Positions 24,853 through 33,855 of a DNA stretch of 48,633 bases are shown one piece after another. A program made the position numbers and the translations under genes. Each line of letters begins with the position of its first letter. Position 1 is the first letter of the stretch. Source of the DNA: Coriobacteriales bacterium (GTDB lineage Bacteria > Actinomycetota > Coriobacteriia > Coriobacteriales > UBA8131); assembly GCA_031288185.1 (NCBI GenBank), contig JAITRZ010000035.1:1-48633 (forward strand), read 5' to 3'. The notes under the pieces are model-generated. The model was not told the DNA's origin, did no database searches, and worked only from the letters and a program-made list of their open reading frames with translations.

Positions 24853-25548
24853 TTAACAACCACCGCCTGAAACCGCATAAATTCTTGGCCCATTTATCTC
24901 TGTAACAAATCTAACGAAGTTTCTCAAAACTGCAAGCCCTTTTTGCGAAGATTTTTCTGGATGGAACTGTACACCAAAAACCTGCTCTCTGCGAACCACA
25001 CAGGCAAACTCCTGGGCATGACAAACCGTCGCCAACACTAACTCAGGGCAGGCAGGCACACACTGATAGGAATGCGTAAAATAAAAGTTTGAGCCATCGG
25101 CTATATCCGCACATAAAGGGGCCAGTAGCCGCTCATCTTTGCCATAGACAACTTGATTCCAACCCACATGAGGAACCTTGACACGGTGGCCCTGGGCATC
25201 CAGCGCGTCAATGCGCCGGCAATAGCCGTCAAGCACCGCCAAACCGGGCGCCCACTCGCCGCTGGGCATCCCCTCGTCGCCCCTCTCAAACAGCAGTTGC
25301 AGACCCAGGCAAATGCCCAAAAAAGCAACACCGGCGGCGATTCGTTCCTGGATGGCCTGCATCTGGCCGCTTGCCATCATATGGGCCGATGCGTCGGCAA
25401 AAGCCCCTACTCCGGGCAAAACCAAAGCCTCAGCCGCGCGAATATCGGCAGCGCGCGCGCTGATAAGCGACTCGCAGCCCGCCAGCTCCAGGCCTTTTTG
25501 CACGCTACGCAAATTGCCTTTAGAATAGTCAATAATGACAAAGCTCAT
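24853..25548 (-). CDS. hisH: Imidazole glycerol phosphate synthase, glutaminase subunit
   Basis: Class I glutamine amidotransferase that feeds ammonia to HisF. The nucleophile elbow FLGICLGLQLLFE holds the Cys; the His-Glu pair is in VFGVQFHPEKS. It has normal length at 231 residues. The start overlaps the end of hisB by 4 bp. Confidence 0.95.
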   Translation of the reverse strand: MSFVIIDYSKGNLRSVQKGLELAGCESLISARAADIRAAEALVLPGVGAFADASAHMMASGQMQAIQERIAAGVAFLGICLGLQLLFERGDEGMPSGEWAPGLAVLDGYCRRIDALDAQGHRVKVPHVGWNQVVYGKDERLLAPLCADIADGSNFYFTHSYQCVPACPELVLATVCHAQEFACVVRREQVFGVQFHPEKSSQKGLAVLRNFVRFVTEINGPRIYAVSGGGC

Positions 25549-26156
25549 AGCTGGCCCTTGGTTGAGGGGATGCTCTGGCCCAAACGACTGTCCAAGGCAA
25601 CGGCCTGCGCCAGCGCGCGAGCGGTAGCCTTGGCGGCAGCCTCTATGATATGGTGCGAATTGGCACCGGCCAATGAGCGCACATGCAGGGTCAGGCCCGC
25701 GCCAGAGGCAAGGGCAATTAAAAATTCTCTAAACAACGTGGTGTCAAAGGTGCCGATAAACTCAATGGGCAGCTCAACCAGCCAGTGCAACTGACCACGG
25801 CCGCTGATGTCTACAGCCGCCAACACCAGGGCTTCATCCATAGGGATAAGAGCCTGGCCAAAGCGGGTGATGCCATGCTTTGAGCCCAGGCATTGGGCAA
25901 AGGCCGCTCCCAGAACAATGCCCACATCCTCTACGGTATGGTGAGCGTCCACCTCCAGATCGCCGGTTGCCTCTACCGTTACATCAAACAATCCGTGGCG
26001 ACTGAAAGCGCTTAACATATGATCAAAAAAAGGCACACCACTGGCAATGTGGTGCGCGCCGCTACCGTCCAGATTGAGCGTTACGGCGACATTGGTTTCT
26101 GTGGTTTGACGGTGAACGCGCGCGCTTCTTGGCTTATCGCGCGTGAGATCACTCAT
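25545..26156 (-). CDS. hisB: Imidazoleglycerol-phosphate dehydratase
   Basis: Sixth step of histidine synthesis. The two Mn-binding His clusters appear (DAHHTVEDVGIVLG and NSHHIIEAAAKA). At 203 residues this is the single-function enzyme without the phosphatase domain found in enterobacteria, so histidinol-phosphate phosphatase must be encoded elsewhere. It is translationally coupled to hisH. Confidence 0.95.
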   Translation of the reverse strand: MSDLTRDKPRSARVHRQTTETNVAVTLNLDGSGAHHIASGVPFFDHMLSAFSRHGLFDVTVEATGDLEVDAHHTVEDVGIVLGAAFAQCLGSKHGITRFGQALIPMDEALVLAAVDISGRGQLHWLVELPIEFIGTFDTTLFREFLIALASGAGLTLHVRSLAGANSHHIIEAAAKATARALAQAVALDSRLGQSIPSTKGQL

Positions 26157-26195
26157 GTTTGTCCCCTTTCCTTAAACCTGGGATGCTACCGGATG

Positions 26196-26299
26196 CCCGC
26201 TCCCAGCCTCGCGGCCCATCCCTCATGCTCTCGTCCGTCAGAGGCTTAGTCCACCGGATTCTCTCCCGCTCCCAGCCTCCCGGCCCATCCCTCATGCTC
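26196..26299. repeat. Duplication of the hisC 3' end in the hisC-hisB spacer
   Basis: The 35 bases 26196-26230 and 26265-26299 are near identical (CCCGCTCCCAGCCTC...), period 69 bp. The second unit covers the hisC stop codon and last codons (ERA-stop). Confidence 0.88.
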
Positions 26300-27581
26300 G
26301 CTCCCCTTTCTGGCCGGTATCCAGCAAAGTGGAAAGAATGGTGGTGAGGGCAGACAAAAACTCACTGTTTTCACGCGCGCTGCCCACACTAACACGCAGA
26401 CAATCAGTAAGGCCGGGAACACGAGAGAGATCACGCAGTAAAATACCGTAGTTAGCATACAGGCATCGCCAGACCTCATGGGCCTGTGGCAGCCTAAACA
26501 GCAGGTAATTGGCCTCACTGGGCGCTACCAGCAGGCCCAAACGGCCAAGGGCATCCTCCAGAAGGTTTCGCTCAGCCACAATACGCGCAACACCCGCGTC
26601 AATCTGAGCCTGAGCGTCCAACACCGCCAGTGCCGCCTGCGCCGCAAACGTGTCCACTGAATACGGCTGGCGCACCTTGGACAGCTGGTAGATGACCTCT
26701 GGCGCGGCCAGAAGATAGCCAATACGCATACCCGCCAGAGCGTAGGCCTTGGAAAAGGTGCGTAACACGGCCAGATTCACATGCTGGCTCAACAGCCGCT
26801 CAACATTATAATCCGGCTCTGAAAATTCGATGTAGGCGTGATCGATCAGCACCAGGGCGTCACTGGCACACACAAGCTGCTCCACAAATGACAAGCGCAG
26901 GCAGTCGCCCGTTGGATTGTTGGGAGAGGTCAGTATCACAAGGTCGATGTCTCCACGTTCCACCCGGCGCAAAACGGCCTGTTCATCCAGGGAAAACCTG
27001 AGACGACAAACCGAAGCGCGCGCGGCCGGCTTGGGGAGCACCGAAGCATCTGCTGTTGATTGAAGAGGACGCACCGGAGCATCTGCCTCTGCGGCCGGTT
27101 GCGGGAAAGGGGAAGTTTTGCCGGGTGTGACAGCTGGCATTTTGTCAGATAGGACAGCTGGCATTTTGTCAGATGAAATAACGCTTTCTAACCGTTGTAT
27201 CTGAACCAGGTTGGTGCCTGTCAACAACGCGTCTGTGCCATAGACAGAAAAGGTGGGGGGCGCCACCAACAACGCGTGTCCTGGCCCGCCATAGGCCAGA
27301 CAGAGGTCAAAGAGTAATTCATCACCGCCATTGCCCAAAAGCACACACTCAGAACTCAGCCCGCGTCCGGTGGCCAGCTGGGCGCGTAGCTGTTTCGCCA
27401 GGGGGTCAGGATAGCGGTGCAGCGAGGCAGAGGCCAGGTACTCTTGCAGGGCTCTGCGAGCCGGTGCCGGAAGGCCGTAGGGGTTCTCATTGGCGTTTAA
27501 GGAGATACGCGCCGGCAGATACGTAGGGTCATAGGGCTCCAGATCTTTAAAGCGCAGAGCAGCGGAACGCACCTTATCCAT
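26292..27581 (-). CDS. hisC: Histidinol-phosphate aminotransferase with an internal low-complexity insertion
   Basis: PLP aminotransferase giving histidinol phosphate. Markers are LNANENPYGLP, LTSPNNPTGD and the PLP-Lys segment RTFSKAYALAGMRIGYLL. The ATG at 27581 (MDKVRSAAL) has GAGG upstream; the GGTCTTATGGA around it is repeated 21 bases upstream at a second in-frame ATG (27602), so the start region is itself duplicated. Between ~160 and 215 of the protein lies a low-complexity insert with a doubled SDKMPAV and a Pro/Ala-rich part, absent from normal HisC (~350 residues; 429 here). The insert keeps frame, so function is probably retained. Confidence 0.92.
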   Translation of the reverse strand: MDKVRSAALRFKDLEPYDPTYLPARISLNANENPYGLPAPARRALQEYLASASLHRYPDPLAKQLRAQLATGRGLSSECVLLGNGGDELLFDLCLAYGGPGHALLVAPPTFSVYGTDALLTGTNLVQIQRLESVISSDKMPAVLSDKMPAVTPGKTSPFPQPAAEADAPVRPLQSTADASVLPKPAARASVCRLRFSLDEQAVLRRVERGDIDLVILTSPNNPTGDCLRLSFVEQLVCASDALVLIDHAYIEFSEPDYNVERLLSQHVNLAVLRTFSKAYALAGMRIGYLLAAPEVIYQLSKVRQPYSVDTFAAQAALAVLDAQAQIDAGVARIVAERNLLEDALGRLGLLVAPSEANYLLFRLPQAHEVWRCLYANYGILLRDLSRVPGLTDCLRVSVGSARENSEFLSALTTILSTLLDTGQKGERA

Positions 27582-27654
27582 AAGACCTCGCGTTAAGTCC
27601 ATAAGACCGTGCACTGGGTTCGTAAGACCGCACCCTTGATGCATAAGAACGTGT

Positions 27655-27712
27655 CCAGGGCACATAAAACCCCCTGCTGGGAGTATAAAAACGCGTCAGG
27701 GGTCTTGCTTTC
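27655..27712 (-). terminator. Possible weak terminator between hisD and hisC
   Basis: Leftwards, ACCCCTG and CAGGGG can pair around a 20-base loop, followed by GTTTTAT. It could reduce read-through into hisC, but the loop is large. Confidence 0.3.
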
Positions 27713-27716
27713 GCGC

Positions 27717-29012
27717 TCATTCCTCATCCTCCAAAAGCTCAAAACGAGCGCGTACAGACTTGCCGTGAGCCCACAGGCCCTCACTGTTGGCCAGGGTCAC
27801 AATAGTGTCGCCATCAGATTTCAGCGCCGAGTATGAATACGCGATAACACTGGTGGATTTGATGAAGTCCTCGGTACCCAATGGGCTGGAAAAGCGGGCG
27901 GTGCCAGCGGTAGGCAACGTATGGTTGGGACCCGCCGCATAGTCGCCAACGGCCACTGGCGTCCAGGGGCCTATGAAAATGGCACCAGCGTTGTCTATTA
28001 GACCCAGCAGATCCATGGCATCGTGCATCTGAATTTGCAGATGTTCAGGAGCGATGCTGTTGGCGGCCAGCACCGCAGTTTCCAGATCGGCAGCCACAAA
28101 GATGATGCCGTTATCATCCAGGGATCGCCGGGTTTCTTCTGCGCGCGGCGAGTCCTGCAAGAAAGCGTCTATTTCAAGGGTCAGATCTTCAACCAGCGCC
28201 GGATCGGTGGTTATCAGGTAACAGACGGCGTGGGGGTCATGCTCGGCCTGGGCCATCAGATCCAGGGCCAGAAGCGCCGGCTCGGCGCTGTCGTCGGCCA
28301 GTATCGCTAATTCTGAAGGGCCCGCCAGCATGTCAATGCCTACATCGCCAACTACCGCACGTTTGGCGGCAGCAACATAGCGGTTTCCCGGACCGACTAT
28401 TTTGTCCACGGGCGCAATACTCTCAGTACCATAGGCCAAAGCGGCAATGGCTTGGGCACCACCTACGGCATAAACCTCACTGACGCCAGCGATCTGGGCC
28501 GCTGCCAGGATTATCGGGTCTATGGTGCCACCCGGTCCTGGCGGAGTACACATAACAATGCGACGGACGCCGGCCACACGCGCTGGCAGCGCTCCCATCA
28601 ACACGGTGGAAGGATACAGGGCACGACCACCGGGCACATAGACACCCACGCTGTCTAAAGGAGCAACCTTGATGCCAACAATCGCGCCATCGGGGCGCGT
28701 GGTCAGCAATCCCTGGCGCAGTTGGCGCTCATGAAAGTCAAAGATATTCTGACCGGCCTCATGTAGGGCTTTAAGCAGTTTTTGGTCAGCGCGTTTATTG
28801 GCATTTTTGATGTCAGTATCGGCAACGCGCAGCTCGCGCGCGGCTACGCCATCAAACTGCTGCGTGTAGTCAAGCAGGGCGGCATCACCGAGCTCACGTA
28901 CCGTGGCGATGATTTCAGCCACCGTGGCCTGAACATCAGCCTCAAAAACAACAGTACGGGCAATGAGTTCAGGTGCCGGTTTTTGTCCAGACTCCAGTGT
29001 GATTATGCGCAT
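27717..29012 (-). CDS. hisD: Histidinol dehydrogenase
   Basis: Zn- and NAD-dependent enzyme for the last two steps, histidinol to histidine. [33 protein letters not shown] and [11 protein letters not shown] are family signatures, and the metal-site residues fall in QAEHDPHA and AGPNHTLPT. At 431 residues it has normal length. It lies between hisG and hisC in the operon. Confidence 0.95.
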   Translation of the reverse strand: MRIITLESGQKPAPELIARTVVFEADVQATVAEIIATVRELGDAALLDYTQQFDGVAARELRVADTDIKNANKRADQKLLKALHEAGQNIFDFHERQLRQGLLTTRPDGAIVGIKVAPLDSVGVYVPGGRALYPSTVLMGALPARVAGVRRIVMCTPPGPGGTIDPIILAAAQIAGVSEVYAVGGAQAIAALAYGTESIAPVDKIVGPGNRYVAAAKRAVVGDVGIDMLAGPSELAILADDSAEPALLALDLMAQAEHDPHAVCYLITTDPALVEDLTLEIDAFLQDSPRAEETRRSLDDNGIIFVAADLETAVLAANSIAPEHLQIQMHDAMDLLGLIDNAGAIFIGPWTPVAVGDYAAGPNHTLPTAGTARFSSPLGTEDFIKSTSVIAYSYSALKSDGDTIVTLANSEGLWAHGKSVRARFELLEDEE

Positions 29013-29075
29013 CTTTTCCTGCTCTCTATTGTAGGCTGACAGTACGGTACCACGTAGACGCTTGGCTGTGCTCCC

Positions 29076-29720
29076 TCAGGCGGCCAACTCCACCAAATCC
29101 CTCAGCCGGTGGGCCAGGCGACGCACCCGCACATCGGTACGCACACTAGCAAGATTGCCAACAAAACGCGCGGTTGAATCCAATATCTTATCCACAACCA
29201 CCAGATTATTCTCGCGCAGGGTGGCACCTGTGGCAGTAATATCCACAATACGCTCAGCTATGCCGCAGCGCGGCGCGAGCTCAACGTTTCCGTGGATTTT
29301 CACGATCTCAACCTGAGCGCCGATGCTGTCATAGTAACGCTGGGTAATATTGGGATATTTGCTGGCGACCCTGAGAAGGCCCCGGCGCCGATAGTGCTCC
29401 TTGGCGCTTTGGTCGGCATCTTTGGGCTCAGCCACCACAAACATGCAGGCTCCAAAGCCCAGGTCAACCAACTCTGCCACAGGCAGTTCCTGTTCAGCCA
29501 AAGAATCGCGACCACAAATAGCACAATCGACACCGCCCAGGGACACAAATGCCGGCACATCAGTAGGGCGGACAATATAAAACTCAAGCTCGCCGTTGCG
29601 AATGACCAACAGCCTGCCGGGATCACTCAGGCCACTGGTGTCCAACCCAGCCGCTGTCAGCATCTGGACGCTATCAGCGTATAAATTGCCTTTTGGAAGA
29701 GCTATTTTTAGGAGGGACAT
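29076..29720 (-). CDS. hisG: ATP phosphoribosyltransferase, short form
   Basis: First and controlled step of histidine synthesis. ALPKGNLYADSVQML opens the catalytic domain and ATGATLRENNLVVVDKIL carries the PRPP-binding loop. At 214 residues it is the short form lacking the C-terminal regulatory domain; such enzymes need HisZ, which is encoded upstream. Confidence 0.95.
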   Translation of the reverse strand: MSLLKIALPKGNLYADSVQMLTAAGLDTSGLSDPGRLLVIRNGELEFYIVRPTDVPAFVSLGGVDCAICGRDSLAEQELPVAELVDLGFGACMFVVAEPKDADQSAKEHYRRRGLLRVASKYPNITQRYYDSIGAQVEIVKIHGNVELAPRCGIAERIVDITATGATLRENNLVVVDKILDSTARFVGNLASVRTDVRVRRLAHRLRDLVELAA

Positions 29721-29969
29721 AACATCCTTTCTGCGTGGCGGGACGAGGACGGTAGTTGTTGGCAGACCTTAGAGGACTACCCGGTGGCACTGGGCGCGTT
29801 ATCGTCAATAATGGCACGCTGTTGCAATGACCGGCCAACCTTCAAAGACTGCTCAGGGGAGTGGCAGATGCGCGCAATGAGGGCACCATCGAAGGTTGCA
29901 ACTACCGGCAAACCTTCAAGAACTGCTCAGGAGCGAGAGGCCGCCGCATCAGGCGCACGGGCCTTGCGC
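29721..29969. other. hisZ-hisG spacer made of repeats
   Basis: No gene is seen. It holds the 36-bp copy from the hydrolase gene (29785-29820) and a ~37-bp imperfect direct repeat (29821-29857 and 29895-29931, period 74) beginning GTTGCAA and containing AACCTTCAA and CTGCTCAGG. Confidence 0.75.
29785..29820. repeat. 36-bp exact repeat, copy in the hisZ-hisG spacer
   Basis: Identical to 11171-11206 inside the hydrolase gene, same orientation, 18.6 kb away. It looks like a short templated insertion of coding sequence into a spacer. Confidence 0.9.
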
Positions 29970-31124
29970 CTACCCTGGGTGCCGCTTCTGACGAGCGGTG
30001 CGAACTGCGCGCGCCTGATCCTCCGCAATAACAACCGCCTTACCCTTGCCGCGCATACTGGCAGCCTGTTTGAAGGCTTCAACGGCGTTGGAGCCAGCAA
30101 CCACGACGTTTGGCTGGTCGGTTTCCGGCATGGTGATCGCTATTCCCTGGTGCAACAAAGCCCGCATCACTGCCTCCAGGGACAGAGCAAAGCCAGCGGC
30201 CGGAGCGCTGGCACCAAAACGCTGCATCATGCGATCATAGCGACCGCCGCTACCCAAAAGTACGCCAAGGCCCGGTACGTAGACCTCAAACACCAGACCG
30301 GTATAATAGTCATAGGCACTGATCACAGAAAAGTCAATGCTGGCCCAGCGCTCAGCGCCTACGCCTGCCAGTATCTCCCAGGTGGCGCTCAACTGATCCA
30401 AACCATCACTTAAACCCAGGGGCTCCACCAGCTGCCGGCAACGGACGATAGCGTCACCCTTGCCGTTGATGTCTGGCAGTTCCTCAAAGACGCGGGCATA
30501 TTTGCTGTCCAGCCCAACTGCGACGGTTAGCCGCTTGATCTCGGCGACGCTGCCCTGGTGACAGGCCGCCAGCATTGCTGCCTGCCACTGAGCGTCAACG
30601 GCCTGGGTTGTTAGACAACGATCCAACAGCAACCGGAGCACCCCAACGGTACCCACGTAGATCTGAAACTCCTGAAGTCCGCAGGCGGCCAACGTATCAA
30701 TGGCCAGGAGAACCACCTCGGCATCAGCGACAGCGCCGGCCAGACCAAGGGATTCTACGCCAATCTGCGTAAACTGGCGAGCCTGGGCCTTAAGAGACTT
30801 TTCCTCCCGAAATACCGGCTGTACATAACGCAGCCTAAGTGGCAGATCATTGTCTGCAAGACGGGAAGCCGCCATCCGCGCCACCTGCAGTGTAACGTCG
30901 GGACGCAACACCAAAAGCTCATTGTCCACATCAAACAGCCTAAACAGGTTGGGGCTCAGCTCGCCGCCCTGCTCCAAAACCTCACCTACCTCCAGGGTAG
31001 GAGTCTCGATGGGCGCATAACCCCAAAGCGACATACAGTTTTGGGCGGCCGTGACAATGCTCTCGCGCCAGCGCGCTTCGCTGGGCAGGATGTCTTTAAA
31101 GCCGCGAGGTGTTACGGGAATCAT
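29970..31124 (-). CDS. hisZ: ATP phosphoribosyltransferase regulatory subunit
   Basis: HisRS-like protein without tRNA charging that forms the octamer with short HisG and mediates histidine feedback. It starts MIPVTPRGFKDILPSEA and contains the class II motifs PDVTLQVAR and RYVQPVFREE (motif 2 region) and GGRYDRMMQRFG. At 384 residues it is typical. It heads the operon, so histidine control probably acts on both the HisG-HisZ enzyme and the tandem-repeat leader upstream. Confidence 0.92.
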   Translation of the reverse strand: MIPVTPRGFKDILPSEARWRESIVTAAQNCMSLWGYAPIETPTLEVGEVLEQGGELSPNLFRLFDVDNELLVLRPDVTLQVARMAASRLADNDLPLRLRYVQPVFREEKSLKAQARQFTQIGVESLGLAGAVADAEVVLLAIDTLAACGLQEFQIYVGTVGVLRLLLDRCLTTQAVDAQWQAAMLAACHQGSVAEIKRLTVAVGLDSKYARVFEELPDINGKGDAIVRCRQLVEPLGLSDGLDQLSATWEILAGVGAERWASIDFSVISAYDYYTGLVFEVYVPGLGVLLGSGGRYDRMMQRFGASAPAAGFALSLEAVMRALLHQGIAITMPETDQPNVVVAGSNAVEAFKQAASMRGKGKAVVIAEDQARAVRTARQKRHPG

Positions 31125-31138
31125 GATGACCCTTTTTC

Positions 31139-31300
31139 TGCTGGATGATTACTCACTCTGTGCTGGATGATTACTCACTCCGTGCCCGGCAATTACTCAC
31201 CTTGTTGGGTAATTACTCACCTTGTTGGATAAGCGCACACTCTGTGCTTGGTAATTACTCGCCTTGTTGGGTAAGCGCACACCTTGCTGGGCGACTTTAC
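31139..31300. repeat. Tandem repeats (~20-22 bp, about eight units) in the hisZ leader
   Basis: Units follow TGGATGATTACTCACTCTG, with variants GGTAATTACTCACCT and GGATAAGCGCACACTC. In the transcribed (minus) sense each unit carries GAGTAATTACC or a variant. I see no run of His codons, so this is not a classic his attenuator. It could be a regulator-binding array or simple slippage. Confidence 0.85.
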
Positions 31301-31679
31301 CAATACTTTAGCACAGTAGAGTAATAAAGTATAGGGAGCAAAAGAAAGCAGCTCACCAAATTCCATACATTAACCATTTGGTTCGCCGATTGATTGGCGT
31401 GCTATCTGGACTGGTACAGCTGCTTTCTTACCTTCCCTGTTATACGCCAGGTAGGGCCAACAAGTCAAGTAACGTTTTGTCTCCACCGTCTCCGCAGTTC
31501 CCGGAGCCTTCTTTGGGTGTACAGAACAAAAGAGGGAGGAAAGAGGCCCTGTTCAAGCCCCGTTGTACCTACGCGCAGGTTCAACCGTATGCACACTCAG
31601 AACCAGGCCCGGTGTTAGCGGTACTTCGTTAGCAGTACCGCTGCTTATACAGACCTTGCAGATCCAACCGTGTGTGCGC
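31301..31679. other. Intergenic region between hisZ and the glycosyltransferase
   Basis: No gene is supported. It holds the his promoter, which I could not pin down, a 12-bp inverted repeat (31342-31353 / 31418-31429) and a 9-bp perfect hairpin (AGCGGTACT/AGTACCGCT, 31617-31642). These could end the glycosyltransferase transcript. Confidence 0.5.
31342..31429. repeat. 12-bp inverted repeat with a 64-bp interior
   Basis: AAGAAAGCAGCT (31342-31353) and AGCTGCTTTCTT (31418-31429). In the minus sense the second arm ends in CTTTCTTTTG, so a terminator or a structured RNA is possible. CGCCAATCAATCGGCG inside can form a smaller hairpin. Confidence 0.55.
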
Positions 31680-32447
31680 TCAGGCCCAGCCGTACTTGTT
31701 AAAGTAGTGTACCATTGAACATATCTGGAGAAGAAGGGCGCGGCGGTTGTGCATGGCAAGCCTTTGGTAGCGGTGGATCACCGCCGCTTGAGGGTAGAAT
31801 ATCAAACTGCCATACGCATGGGCTCGTCGGCTTAGGTCGTTGTCCTCAAAGTAGAGAAAGAAACGCTCGTCAAAACCTCCCAGTGCCTTTAACACCTCGG
31901 TGCGAATCACGCAAAAACTACCAGTACAGGTATCAATTTCTGTTGGCACAAGAAAGTCCTCGTTAGCGCGCACATAGACGCGGCTCAGACGTTTTGCCCA
32001 CTCAAAGCGCTTCTCAAACCGTCGCGCCAGCAGATATTTAAGGCGAGGCTGGAGTTTGGGAAGTTTTTGTTCACTGCCATCCGTATTGAGGATACGAGGA
32101 GTGACCATCACCACCTGCGGATGGTCATCAAGATAGGCAAACAGGGGGGTCAGCACATCTTCGGTAAAGATAATATCCGGATTGATAAACACATGATAGC
32201 GTGATTGCAAAAAGGGCACCACCTTATTGTGTGCCGCGCCAAAGCCCATATTTTGCTTGTTTCTTAACAGATTTGCCCAGGAAAAACGCTTGTCAAGAAC
32301 GGTAACGGTGGCGTCACTTGACGCGTTGTCAATAACAAAAAGCTCTAAATCCCCAAGATCTGAAGAAAGTTTGAGCGAGTCCAGGAGTTCAGGCAGCTGG
32401 GCAGCATTGTTAAAGGCGACGATAGAAGCGCTTGCTTTCTTAGGCAT
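31680..32447 (-). CDS. Family 2 glycosyltransferase (rhamnosyltransferase-like)
   Basis: Inverting GT-A glycosyltransferase for wall or surface polysaccharide. It begins ASIVAFNNAAQLPELLDSL, then shows VIDNASSDAT, NMGFGAAHN, the divalent-metal motif (HVFINPDIIF) and GGFDERFFLYFEDNDLSRRA, which matches WbbL-type rhamnosyltransferases. No TM segment is seen at 255 residues. It is divergent from an LCP protein that attaches polysaccharide to the wall, which supports a role in glycopolymer synthesis. The sugar donor is inferred from the subfamily only. Confidence 0.88.
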   Translation of the reverse strand: MPKKASASIVAFNNAAQLPELLDSLKLSSDLGDLELFVIDNASSDATVTVLDKRFSWANLLRNKQNMGFGAAHNKVVPFLQSRYHVFINPDIIFTEDVLTPLFAYLDDHPQVVMVTPRILNTDGSEQKLPKLQPRLKYLLARRFEKRFEWAKRLSRVYVRANEDFLVPTEIDTCTGSFCVIRTEVLKALGGFDERFFLYFEDNDLSRRAHAYGSLIFYPQAAVIHRYQRLAMHNRRALLLQICSMVHYFNKYGWA

Positions 32448-32553
32448 GGTATTTGCATCTTACCATGAATCATCCCTGACCATTGAAACAGAACCCAACA
32501 CACAACGGGGCAAGTAAAGCGGGAGCTCGCCAAGAATTTAGCGTAACTTGGAT

Positions 32554-32559
32554 TATAAT
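32554..32559 (+). promoter_or_regulatory. Likely -10 box for the LCP gene
   Basis: TATAAT, 50 bp before the start codon, with an AT-rich surround. No good -35 at 17 bp was found. Confidence 0.4.
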
Positions 32560-32608
32560 AGGGTTTCTGCACAACCATTGATTTGAAAAAGCAACTCTGG
32601 AGTATTGC

Positions 32609-33730
32609 ATGAATCAGTCGCAAGGCGTCAACAGGACAGGTAGGCATGCGCGAAACAGGCTTACCGCTTCTGGGTCACGTGTCGCAGGCCCAGGTTACAG
32701 AGGGTCAAAAGCGCGGACATCAAAAATGCCTGAATCATTGGGAAGGGATTATAGGCGCAGGCAGGCACACAATGCAAGGGGCAAAAAGAGGCTTAAGACC
32801 TGGCAAAAGGTGCTCATCGGGTTGAGCATACCCGCAACGTTACTGGTGGCTGCTGCCATAGCGCTGTTCGCTTTTATGGGATCCTTCAACGCAAAACTGG
32901 CCCTGGATCCGGCAGAGTTGGATAAACTCCAGCAGGTACTTGTTTCGCCCGCAGACCCTCAAGAACCTTACTATATTCTGGTGCTTGGCTCAGACGCACG
33001 GGCAGGAGAACTGGCTTCACGTTCTGACACTATCATGCTGTGCCGGGTCGATACAGAAGCCAAACATATAGCCATACTGTCGATACCTCGCGATACCAAG
33101 ATAGAACTTGAAGGCTACGGCACACAAAAGATCAATGCTGCCATGGCCTATGATGGCCCCACAGGCGCGGTTGAGGCGGTTTCTAAATTTGTGGGAGTTG
33201 AGATAGCACATATCATGCTTGTCAACTTTGAAGGTTTTACAGACCTGATCGATCGGCTGGGAGGTATTACGGTTGACGTGCCCTTCTACACCAGCTTAAA
33301 CGGCATTGAGCTGCAGCCAGGCGTACAGACACTCAATTCTGAACAGGCGATGGCTTTTGCGCGCTGCCGCAAAGAATATGCCCTGGGCGATTTTCAGCGC
33401 GCCGCTAACCAGCGCGCGCTCCTTAAAGCGGTCGTCAAGGAAATCATGCAGGTACCCGCTCCTGAACTGCCTGGTTACATGAGCGCTCTTGCTGAGTGCG
33501 TAAACACCGATCTTACGTTTGATCAACTGGTAGATTTGGTGCTGAACCTTGAGGGATTAAACACTGACGCTGATCTGTACAGTGGGCAGGTTCCGTCAAC
33601 AACCGCAACCATTGATGGGGTTTCCTATGTGATTACCACAGAAGACGTGTGGACTTCTGTACGTGAGAAATACGTTGAGGGAGTAGTGCCCTTCGTGGAC
33701 GAGAACAACCAGCCGGCAGTGGTGGACTAG
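32609..33730 (+). CDS. LytR-CpsA-Psr family wall-polymer transferase
   Basis: LCP enzymes move lipid-linked glycopolymers onto peptidoglycan at the outer face. Here a basic N-terminal tail (~65 residues) is followed by one TM helix (VLIGLSIPATLLVAAAIALF), then the LCP core with LVLGSDAR, SDTIMLCRVD, ILSIPRDTKIEL, YGTQKINAAMAYDG and AFARCRKEYALGDFQRAANQ, where the Arg and Asp residues bind the pyrophosphate. At 373 residues it has typical length. Confidence 0.93.
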   Translation: MNQSQGVNRTGRHARNRLTASGSRVAGPGYRGSKARTSKMPESLGRDYRRRQAHNARGKKRLKTWQKVLIGLSIPATLLVAAAIALFAFMGSFNAKLALDPAELDKLQQVLVSPADPQEPYYILVLGSDARAGELASRSDTIMLCRVDTEAKHIAILSIPRDTKIELEGYGTQKINAAMAYDGPTGAVEAVSKFVGVEIAHIMLVNFEGFTDLIDRLGGITVDVPFYTSLNGIELQPGVQTLNSEQAMAFARCRKEYALGDFQRAANQRALLKAVVKEIMQVPAPELPGYMSALAECVNTDLTFDQLVDLVLNLEGLNTDADLYSGQVPSTTATIDGVSYVITTEDVWTSVREKYVEGVVPFVDENNQPAVVD

Positions 33731-33855
33731 GGCAAACCCTCCAGAATTCTGTACGAACCTGAACGCGCAGCACAGGCGCATATGCGTGGTCACTGCTATT
33801 CTGCTAAAATATGTAGGTTGTTAGGGCTTTTTAGTGTTGTGTGGGGAGAAGATTT

